Assembly (NCBI GenBank): GCA_022600195.1
Contig: JAHZKX010000045.1
Location: 310,001-374,000, forward strand
DNA: 64,000 bases
Direction of reading: 5' to 3'
DNA from: Planctomycetota bacterium
Lineage (GTDB): Bacteria; Planctomycetota; Planctomycetia; Planctomycetales; Planctomycetaceae
A model generated the notes under the pieces. It worked only from the letters and a program-made list of their open reading frames with translations, was not told where the DNA came from and did not search any database. Each line of letters begins with the position of its first letter. Position 1 is the stretch's first letter. Below, piece by piece: positions 10,301 to 22,300 of this stretch. The translations under genes and the position numbers were made by a program.

Positions 10301-13300
10301 TACCATCGATTGTTGAAGCTTCAACTGTGATGGGAACATCAACCGGATTGGAAAGTTCGACCAGGAATTGGAACGGGCCGTTATCTTCGGTGTCAATGAC
10401 CGGCGTAATTGAGAGAGTTGCAGTATCATCATTTCGTATGGTCGCCTGACCGCCTCCTGTTCCCACTGTTACTCCGCGACCTCCATCTTGCAGGCTCAGT
10501 GCATCTAAGAATGTTGAGAAGAGTTCGTCAGCTTCCACGATATTGTCATTATTGACATCGACAGTAAAGGTTTGAGTCAATTGGCTGCCAGAGACAAATG
10601 TAATGACTCGATCGCCGTTGTTCAAAGCGGTGAAGTCGCCATTGGCGGCAATGGCTGTGTTATCTTGAGTCAGGACATCGATAGAAACATCAGTGTCGAC
10701 TTGATTCGAAAGTGTGACGGTGAATGTGAAAGGACCGTTGGACTCCAAGGTTGAAACATTATTGATTGTTAATTCTGCTGCATCATCATTTTCAATAGTA
10801 CCCTGGGCGACTGGCCCTAAAATAATATTGCGTCCGGAGTTAACAAGGTTCCCCATGACAATATCGAAGACTTCATCAAGTTCGACTTTATCATCATCTA
10901 TGACATCAACAGTAAAGGTTTGGGTCTGAGGTCCACCAGCTGTGAAATTGATGACTTGATTGAGAATAGCATTAAAGTCACTATCAGCAGCGGTCGCAGT
11001 ATTATCTTGCGTCGAGACATTAAAGCTGATGTTGGTATCTATCGGGTTGGAAATGGTAGCCGTAAATGTGAAAGGACCATCTGAACCATCCTCTTTCTTT
11101 GATATGTTGTTGATTGTGATGAGGCCAGAGTCATCGTTTCGAATGACACCTGTCCCATTCGTGCCAAGAATCACATCGCGGCCATTGTTTACCAGATTGC
11201 CTAATATTGTTTCAAAGATCTCATCCAGTTCAACGATATCATCAACGGTAACCTGTACGTCAAAAGTCTGGAGCAGAGGGTCACCAGAGACGAAAGTAAG
11301 AGTTTGGCTGCCCAGATTGATGGGTGTGTAATCATTAGTGGCGACAGTAGCTGTTCCATCCTGAGTGGCGACATCAACAGCGATATCAACATCAACGGGG
11401 TTCGACATCGCAACAGTGAATCTAAAGACTCCGGGGCCAGCACCGATATCTGAGTCTTCAAATTGAGAGACATTTCCGATACTGAGAATCGCCTGGTCAT
11501 CGTTGAGGATGGTCCCGGTGCCGAGTGCCCCAACGGTGCTCACATCTCGACCGGTGGCATTTAAATTACTGAGAATGGCAGTGAAGATTTCGTCGAGCTC
11601 TACTTTATTATCGTTGGTAATATCAACAGTAAAGGCCTGGGTCTGTGATCCGCCACTCACAAAGGTTAATGTTTGATCTCCGATACCGACCGGTGTGTAA
11701 TCATTGTCTGAAACAAGGGCGGTGCCATCCATCGTTTCAATATCGACTGTCACATCGACATCAACTGCGTTCGACATGGAGACCAGGAAGATAAAGGGTC
11801 CATTTCCTTCATTCAAAGTGACATCACTGATGGTAAATGTCGCAGTATCATCATTAAGGATCGTACCAGTGGCTTCACCACCACTCAAGGCGGGAGCAAT
11901 TTCTACGTCGAATCCGTTCGCATTCAGACTACTCAGGGCAGCAGTTAACCGTTCGTCCAGTTCGACTGTGTCATCATCGATAATGGCCACAGTAAAGTTT
12001 TGCGTTAAGGGATCACCTGAAACGAATGTTAGCGTTTCACTCTTAGATACATAATCATTATTGAGCACAGTGGCTTCTAAATCCTGTGTAGAAGCTAGGA
12101 CACTGATGTTGCCAGCAACTTGGGTTGAAAGTTCTACTGTGAAAGTGAGTAGTCCGGAAAGGATATCTTCTGAGACAGATTCACCGACGATTGTGATCTC
12201 AGCCTGATCATCGTTCTGAATTGTTCCTCGACCATTGGTCCCGAGGACCACGTCAAGTCCACTCGCCTGAAGATCGCTCATGATGACATCGAAGTATTCT
12301 TCGAGTTCAACAATCATGTCTGTATCGACGGTCACGGAAAATGTGTTGGAGAGAGTGAGTGCAGCGATTGCAAAATCATCTACGAAAACTGAAGTATAAT
12401 CACTATCACCAACAGCAGTGCCACCAGCAACAGCAGTACCATCTTGGGTCTGTAAATCTACAGTAACGCTCGCGTCAACAAGATTTGAAAGGGAAGCCGT
12501 GAATGTAAAGACTCCAGCACCAGATCCTGCGTCTTCATCTTCGAATTGAGTAACCATGTTAATGTTGAGCACAGCCTGATCATTATCATCAATAGTTATC
12601 TCAGCTGTGTTCTGACCTGTCGGATTAATCAGGGCGTTGAATTGAACACCGGAGATCTCAAAATTAATGGTCTCATCTGCTTCCACGATATCGTCACCAT
12701 TGATGATGATAGAGAATGTGGTTTGCAAATCATTGGCGGCAAACGAAACGGGTGTGTTAGCGGCGAAGGCCGCATAGTCGACTCCCGAATCAGCAGAGCC
12801 AGTAAGAAGGTCGGAAATCAAAACAGTCGAGACTGCCCCTGATTTATCTCGGGTCAAAGTGACATCCAGAGTTGTGGTGGTAATACCATCTGTTTCTGTG
12901 ACAGTATAGGTGGCTGAAGAAAATTGAACCGTTGGTGGATCATTGACCGTGATTTCTATGATATCTGTATCTGTTTCATCAGTGCCGTCAAATTCCCCTT
13001 TATCATTTGTAAACATGGTCAGCGTAGCTAGACCTGTCACACTGGCAGATGTGTAGTAACCTGCATCTGGTGTCCAGGTGGTTCCTTCCAGAGCAGCATT
13101 TACATCAGCCAGAAGCCCAGTGAAGATTATATTTGTTGATGTTGAGGCTGGGTTCACCGTGATATTGTTGGTTGAACCAAGGACGATTGTTCCATTGACT
13201 GCAGTCAATGTTACTTCAACTATGCCATCTCCCAAAAATGCATCGGGGTCTGTGACAGTGAGTGCATTTCCATTCGCGGCTGAAAAAATGAGAGGTGTTT

Positions 13301-16300
13301 CAGCTTCCGTCTCTACATCAAAGTTTGGCGGAGCGTCTGGAATCGGTGTGCTATCAATGTTGTTAACTGGTGGATCATTGACACCATCGGTCACAACAAC
13401 GGTAAACGAGGTTGATAAGTCTGCCTGATTGGGCTGCAATGAGTTTCCAGCGAGATCTTTGACACCCGTCAAATCTGAGTTGTCTACATCAATCGTGTAG
13501 AGTGTGTCCAGACTGAAAACGCCAACAATCGAAGTGAAGATCGCTTCATTAGTATTAGAATTATAGCTGAAGAAATAATCTGTACCTTCAACCAGAGTAC
13601 CTGATGTGGAACTGGTTTCGAACGTCAATGTAAATTGCGATGAATTGATCAGAGTATCATCAATGCCAATTCCAGTATCCTGTAATTCCACAATCATGGT
13701 TGTGAACAATTCGGGGTTGGCTATGTAAACTTCTGTCAGATTGTTATTAAGATCAACGCCATTGGCATCATTGTCAGCAGGTAAGGCAATAATCGCCGTC
13801 GGTCCTACAAAGTCAGCTCGTTCAATTGCACCCCGATCTTTAAAGATGTTAGATCCCAGTCCTGGAGGGGGAGTTTGAGTTGGGTCATCAACACGTAATT
13901 GTCCGAATGCATCGTAATTAGGTGCAAAGATATCAGAATTGGGCATTCCAAATGGATCTTTGACATTCACAAAATCGGGCCGATCGGCCAAGCTGTTCAG
14001 GGAACTGTCAATGGCTTGACTGTTATCTTGGAGATAGAAATTTCCTTGCTCGGGATTTACGAATAAAGGATCGTCAGCTCCAAGCAGAAGCGCATTACTA
14101 CCGATTGTTCCATTAGCGCTATTCCCTTTGAATAAGTTGGCGCCAACTACATTCGGGATACCGGTCGCAGATTGCAAATCGATACCAATATCAGTGTTTG
14201 CGATAATGTTATTCAGGATCGTAGTCGTGGCAAAATTTTCGACGACGATACCTTGTCCTGCAGTCGGGACTATCGCATTAGCTGTTCCTGCTCCTGCAGA
14301 AACAAAGGCGCTTGCATCCAGGACAGAAAAGGGACCAGTGTCTAACATTTCACCAATTGGAACAGGATTCAGCAATTGAACACCGGGTGCCTGCAGAGGA
14401 AATGTATCGGCGGCACTCAGGTTAACAACATACCCCAAGTCTGCCAAACTTCCAATCGTAACTGTACTGATTGGATTCGCCACACCAGAATTCAGGAATC
14501 CAGTCATCAATTCATTATTCAAATCTGATTCTCGCCAGTGAGCATCATTTGTACCGGGACCGGCCGAGCCTTCGACTGGCACATCTACGACACTGCGACC
14601 CAACAGTGCATTGTATTGGGCGATCGCTTCAGGTCCAGTAAAACGAGGGTCTGTAGTACCACCATTCAATAGCAGACCGAGACTGTTCCAAATTGTGCCA
14701 ATTCCGATGACATGACCCATTTCGTGCAGAATCACATCAACCAGTTGGCCGCTGGCTTCCAGAGCTGCAAGATCTGCACTGTCAAACTGCATAATTCCAG
14801 AAGAGGGAATGAAGGAACCATTCCGCACAGTTTGAGGACCAGCCTGTCCCAGAATTCCGCCGACACCATCAATAGAAGGAGCGGAAGCTTCGATTACCAA
14901 GTCATCGACCAGACCGAAGCCTGTAACCATGACGTCGGGAACGTCTCCGAGAATGATTTCGCTCCAACGGTTAGCCGCCTGTTGGAAAATCGCCTGCTGG
15001 CTGGCAGTTAAACTTGAGTCCGTAAACACCACATCAATTGTGTATTGAGACGCTGGTGACGGTGTGTCAACGCCGCCACCCACAAGGGTGTTGTTAACAA
15101 CTTTGGTATAAGAAACCGCAGCAGGATTATTTGAAGTGCTGCTGTTGGCATCACCGCTGACTCGAATACCGCCGAGTCCATTAGCGAATTCTGTAACGAC
15201 GTTATTCTGAATAGTAACGCCTGGTGCAAAGCCGAGTCCGCCATCGAAGAAGTCATTTAACTCGGGGCCGTTAATCACACCACCGGCTTGAGAGCGTTCA
15301 GTGGTTCCGCCACCTGCAGTAGGGCCAGCGTTAACTGTTTCGCGTAAACCAGCATCGATATTAATTCCATATCCAGAAACACTGCTGATAGAATTGGATT
15401 CGATGGAGATATGACCCTGCTGACGCTCCAGGTTTCGATCACCAAGTTGACCATCCTCACGAATCAAATTGTCATTCGTATCCAATTGAGTACTGATGAC
15501 AAGATCAGGAAGTTGATCATTGGGCGGTGCAGCATAGTCCGTGCCACGTCGAATTTCTAACTGATAACCTCCTGAAAGTAATTGAGTGGGCGCACCAAAA
15601 GTTGGATTTTGAGGTACATTAAAGAAATCGGTCTGGTCTGCCTGGGCGCCGGTTACCAGTTCGCCACGTTCTGCAAAACCGACGATAATGTCATCAATGT
15701 AGAAACCTTCAAAATCGTTGTTTTGTGCCTGTTGATTACTGATTGGGTTACCAAATGCATCACCAGGCATATCTATGTCAGGACTGATGGTACCGGATGT
15801 GCTGAAATCAAAGCGAAGCCTTAAATTCGCGTCTCCAGCAAATGTTCCCAGGTCAATACGGGCTTGTCTCCAGACCCCTGTATTATCAAACAACTCTTGA
15901 ACGCGCTGATTCGGGTTTCCTGTTCGATCTTCTCTTTCGGAAGTGGTGATGTAAGTTGATAATTCTCCATCACCGGGGCTTGTAGGTGGGGCTAATGTTG
16001 AGTTGTTGGTTGCTAATTCAGTCCAAGTCGCGCCATCATCGTTTGTGATAAAGACACGCGCGGAATCGCGCATGCCACCCGTGATGGAGTTTGCGCCCTG
16101 TGATTCCAAGAAGTAGTTAAAGTACAGTGTAGGCAGGTCTGTGCTGCTATAACCAGCTAAACTGAAGGGCGTTGATGTTTCCAGTGTTCCATGGGCGCCA
16201 CCGGCGATATTATAGTTGTCACCAATGGTGGTGTTGGTGGAGAGATCTCGTTGGAAGTTGGAAGTCAACACACCATATTGTGCATTTCCAACGTAATCGA

Positions 16301-19300
16301 TGTAGTCGTTGGTGGAATCATTGTTTTGCAGCCATTCTTCAAAACCAAAGTAAAAACTGGCTCCCCCCTGTTGTTCACTGTGCTCTCTGGTACCAGGATA
16401 AGAATCTCTACCGTTGCCACCGACATCAGTTCTAGTCTGGTCGAACGTATTATTGATACCATGGCCGGCTTCAGTGTTTTGACGGAACGTTGGATGCCAC
16501 AGGTTGAAGTCCAGCGGCGAAAAGGCGAGACCTGTGACACCACTGGTTTCGCCAACGTTGATCGATGTTCCCCCTCCAGAAAAGATGTCGATACTACCTA
16601 AAACAGGGTCAGTAACTGTAGTAAGAATCGTTTCCAATGCGGGGTCAATCGCATACAGGTTTCCTGAATCGGTAATCGCAAACAATAGGTCTTGAAACGC
16701 TCCATTATTCAGGTTTTGCGGAGCTGCGGTGAGCCCGGCAAAGTTACCGCTGATCTGACCCGATAAATCGATACCGGTACTTAAACCAGTAGCACGATTG
16801 ATGGTTAAAAAATATCCGTCTTCAGTGACACCATAGAGTTGCGATTGACTGGATGATGAATTGATTCCCCGAAACGCCAACCCGGTGACATTTCCTATGT
16901 TGAGGAATCCTCCACCCCCGTCTGAAACTCTAATATCTCCCCTTACAGTAAATGTATTTCCTGCGTCGGCAGGATTGGTCGAGCTAACCACTTTATTATC
17001 ACCGGCATCTCCATTGGCAGGATTTCCCTGGTAGAGAGTGCTGATATTACCATCATTGACCGCATAATACAGGTTGTAGGTAGCAACTCCCGTTCTCTGG
17101 AAGGCAAGTGCACCGACAAGATCGGTAGTCAATCTTACAGGATCATTAAAGGCACCAGCTGTTGTATCTATATTTGGAATTCCATCATTGAATGATGAAA
17201 TAGTCGCTCCAGTGCCTGCATTGAGTTCCCGCAAGCGTCCTGCAGTATTTTGAACATTTGTAAGGCTTTCATAACTATAGAGACGACCATCCGAACGAAT
17301 CGTAATGTCAGAAGTCGAATCATTGCCCGCTGTCGAAAGCGCACCCACATCAATAGTATTGGTGGGGGCAGGAATTCCACCAACGGAATCAACTACACGA
17401 CCATCATAGGCGTCTGCAATTCTGAGCCGACTACCTTGTGATATGTAGAGGTTTACGTCTGCCAATGTAAAAGCAGCCACATTCGCGGCTAAGGATGTGG
17501 TACTGGAAATGTCAAAAATACCCGGAGTTATGGGATCAACTTGTGAAGTGGGACCTGCTAATTCGTAACCAGAGGTGTAACCACTGAAGCCGATGTGATC
17601 TTCCACGATTCTCTGGACAGAGCTGACCGGTTCCAGCCGAATTTGTTCGTTTAAGCCATTGGAATTAAAGGTTGCATTCAAGGCTTGCGGTAAGCGTGCA
17701 TTGGAAGAAACAGCCACGTGATAACGGAAGGTGGTTCCCGGTGTTGCGGTAGGAAGCTGTACCGAACCAATGTAAGGGTCAAAGGTACCGAAACTTCCGC
17801 TACTCAAATCCTCGGTATCATTGTTTGCCTGGTCGTCTTCAATATCAGAATCACGGCTGATGAGAATCAGTCTGCCTTGATCGTCAAAGACAGAGAGAGT
17901 CGTATCTCCGCGTGTTAAGCCATCTGCATAATCAATGTCAAATATGGTTGAAAATGTTTTAGCTCCGTCACTACGGCCACCAATTACCTGGATCAGGTCA
18001 TAGCCCATCTCAAAGGTGTACCAGTCAACGTCGGAGTCGCCGGATAGTGTACCTGAAACAGCTAGCGTATTGCGGTCGCTGGTCAGCAGGTTCCCCAGTC
18101 CCTGTGCATTGGTGATGGTATCGTTCGTACCCGTTTTTTCTGATGATTCGCCGAGTAAAGGTGAGTGCGAAGGTTGGCCCAAAACTTCGACACCATTCGT
18201 TGCATAGCGAATGTCAGCGTAGCGGACTGTCGAACCCGGTTTTTCGTCCACTTGTCTTAAGCGAATCTGTAGTTGGTATTGACCGGAAGTTTGACCACCG
18301 GTGACATCAGTTTCATTCCCGGCAACGGGTTGACTGCGGACACGAACGAAATAAGTACCGACAGCACCAGTTCCCGTAGGATCTGGCAGTACAACACTAA
18401 AGCCGGCATCACCTTTGTTTTGTGAATAAAAGTCACCCAACAGATGCGCTGTTTGCATGAGATCTTCAGCGGCTCCACCCAGGGTAGCCATATCAAATGA
18501 ATCCCAGGATGATGCTAATACATTCCCAAAGATGTCCACGAGCTCAACCACACTGTCAAGAGACGACGCAGTGCGATCGATGTCTACCCAGATCCTTGTA
18601 CCTGCGTTCGCTGAAAAACTATAGACATCAACATCATCCGGAGCATCGGCACTAATGCTACCTAGCACTTCAAAGCCCAACGCTCTGTTCTCATCACCGC
18701 TGATTTGATCGGGTGCCAAAACGCCAAGGTTTTGTGCAAATCCCGGGATGCCGTTGGTATCTACGCCGCTGGTATTATTACCTTCTGTTTCGAAACGGAC
18801 GACGACATTTCGGTCATTGCTGTATCGATCCAAACGAATACTGCGCCAGTCGCCGGCTGTGGGAATGCTGGCATCACCGTCATTATTAGTATCAGTTTGA
18901 GGAAATCCATCTGGTGTAAAGCTGGCACCGACAGTGTCATCTGCCAGTGATGTGAGCACGACAGGGAAGCCCGGCTGTCCAATAATTTGGACGGTACCAC
19001 CAATGCGGTCGTCAATGTCCAGTGGAAGACCATTAGCAGTGAAGCCTCCACCCGTGCCCAGTTTGACAACGAGGCCTTCATCGAGATTACTCTGCAACCG
19101 AATACCACTGAAGGTGTGATGCTGAATGACTTGAATCTCTCCATTCAGGATATGTACGATATCAGTATCATCCCAGATCGTCTCTGTATCAAGCAGCGCG
19201 GCACGTACTTCCATGCCGTTGAGACCGTTGTTCTCCATGCGGTTTAGACGAACCAGCGCACCCTTATTATCTGGGAACTGTTGATATGCATCTACAAATC

Positions 19301-22300
19301 CGGTTGAGCGGCCGGAGTCAGACTTCAGCTTATAGTTGAGTGAATTTGCATCAATGCTGATGACAGTCCCGGCATTGTCCTCAAAAATATTATCTACAAT
19401 AATTGGTTGTGCACCACGGACGAAGATTGTAGCACTATCATTTCCACCACGGCCATTTCGGTTAGAGGTCGACCGTCCATTGGCATTGTCTTTCAGAATA
19501 CTATTACTGATACGAAAATCTGCCTGATGGACTTCAATTGCATTAAAGTTATCGAAGCTACCTTCGATAGGTACTAAACCACCCCCATTTGTGATCAATG
19601 CATGATCAATACTTCCAGAGGAAGCGGCGTTGAAGATAATACCACCCCAGTTTCCTGGTCCAAAAGCAGTGTCTCCATCATTTGATGTGTCAAAAGTTGT
19701 TCCCGCGCCATATCGATCATCACTTAAAGAAGTGAAAATGATGGGGTTCTCTTCGGTTCCCTCGGCTATGAGCTGTGCGCTGCCACGCTCTGCTTCTATT
19801 CTGGCTCCAGAAAGTTTGACAACAGTTCCCGGATTAATTTTTAAACGACCATTGATAGTGGGATTACCTGCTGCATCGGTCTGACCTCCGGGTGCACCAT
19901 AGATCTGCAGGTTTTCTGTAATCACATGCGTAATATCATCATTGAAAATACCGGGGACATCCAGTTTGTTGATTTCGCTGCCAAAGGGAGTATTAATTCG
20001 AACAAATAAGCCGTTCACACTGTTGTCAAAAATCTGATTGTCGAAAATTTCCAGACCGTAACGATCCATAATAAATGAACCATTTTCAAACCGGCTGTCT
20101 TCAAAACTGCGCGGGTCTGCAGAGATAGCGGAATCGGCGTTACTGTGGATTGTGTTCTGCCAGATAGTCGGTCGTGCCGATTCAGTGTAGATCGGGGAGA
20201 ATATCTGTAAAACTGAATTCACAAAGACACTTCCACCACCATAGCTGATATTGGCGTTATTAACCGAATTCAAAAAGACTCCGGAATCCTCAAGGTCAGA
20301 ATCAGCACGGAATACAATGCCTCCCCAATCTCCTGGGTTGGCGCCATCACTCAGGCCATCATCGTCGCCACCAAGGTCGTCATTTCCGTAGGCAGTCATG
20401 TAGACCTGATTATCAGGGGTGCCTAAAATCTGTAATGCACCCTGGCTGCGGTCAACGAGTATGTTGTTCGAGCCGACATCAATGTTGGCTTTTTGGAATT
20501 TGAGGATGGCACCTTCATCGACCATCACAGTGACATCTTGCGGTATATTAAAGGTGGCTCCATCTTCGAGAGGCTGGAACGTATCTGTGAGACCAATCAG
20601 ATAGGCTTCGTTGTTGTCAAAAGTGCTGGGGTCACCAACAATGTCATCATCTAAATTATTACCGACAATCCGTACAATCTCGGTGGTGCCACTGGCAGCA
20701 GCTGCTGAAAGCGCATCATCGATATTAGAATAAGGATTGGCCAAGCTACCATCAGCGAGGCCCGCTGACTGTGTGGCTTTATCAACAAAAATGGTTTCAC
20801 CCGACTTGAACCAGAAATCAAAAACACCACCTGGTGTCCCATCTGCGTCTCCGTCTAGAGCAACTCCGGTCGAGTCAACCATGAAGGTATTCACAGGTGG
20901 TTCGGGTGTGAAGTTAATATCGAGTGTATAATCACCGTCAGTGCGACCACCATATCCAGAGTCAGAGACTGTTGGATCAAAGTTGGTATTTCCAACACTG
21001 GTGACAGCCAGATAGTACGTACCCGCTTCCAGCTCCAAATCCAGAAAAGCGTCTTCTCCAAAGTAATCATCATTGCGAGCGATAATTTCGCGTACTTCGA
21101 ATCCTGGAAGACCTGTTTCTTGGTAAAGCGTCAACACACTATCAAGATGACTTTTTACAGCCAGCCGATCTGCTGTAATTTCAGCTGTGAATCGACCTGC
21201 TGTTGCCAGTTCGAACTTTTGCAGGTCGATATCGTTGCTGAGTGCCGGACGGATGCGGTTGATGTGTGTGATGTCAAAGTTGGAAGGGAATATCGGTTCA
21301 CCCGCAGTTGTCCCGCCAACATCTCCACCACTGGAACCCATCACGGAAGGTAAATCATAAGAGTGACCCAGGCCGAGTGTATGGCCAATTTCGTGGAAGG
21401 CGGTTGTGAACCAGCCACCACCATAAAGACTATTACCCCAGTCCAAAGCACCGTTCATAATCGCATTGCCACCAGCGATACCACCCGCAGCCAAAGGGGG
21501 AATATTGGGGTCACCGGCACGAATATCGCCTGTAATAATGCCGGTACCGCCACTGGCAACTTCCTGAACTTCAATACCCGTTAGATAACTGTAGATTTCA
21601 TAAATCTCACGGGTACGTTGTTTTTGGTTTTCGGTAATTTCGTTAAAGAGTCCCCCACCATAAGTTTCCGGGAAAGAGAATCTTATCGTAGGAATTGCTC
21701 CAGGAGTGGATGGGGTTGTACCAACTGCCCCAATATGCGCTTCGATAGTGATTTCACGATGACCGGGTTCATCATTCCCGCCTGGAAGTTGCGGTTGGGC
21801 TATTGATTGTGGCTCAATTTGCGCGTTGATTTGAATTGTTCTAGTGTCAAGTGTCAGTAGATTCGTAGCATTGTCAAAGCTAGAATTGTCATCACTCTCA
21901 TTGTTGATACGAATGACCTGACTATCCAGGGTGTCTGCAAAGTAAACTTTTCCAGAATTATCTACTGAAATTCCAGAAGGAGAGTTTAAGTCCAATTGAT
22001 CTGCTTGAACTCCGTCTGCAGGGACAAGGGCACCATTTCCTGCAAGAACAGTAATCTTACCATCAAAATTAACACGAAGAACTCGACCATCGTCAGTAAG
22101 ATAAATATTTTGTGCGCTATCAACTGCCAGGCCAATAGATAATGGTGATCCCAGTTGCAGGTCATCGATGGCATCGATTCCATCAACGGGTGATACACCT
22201 GTTCCGCCGCCAGCTACGATTGTGATTATTCCGGAGACACTGTCGACCGCGATGACTTGGGTTATGGAGGGGCCACCGTCAATATGGGTATTTGTAAAAT

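Noticed and set aside
10110-12950. Regularly spaced similar DNA segments, considered as a CRISPR-like array
   Set aside because: Repeats are about 340 bases, in frame, and encode Calx-beta domains; they are coding duplications.
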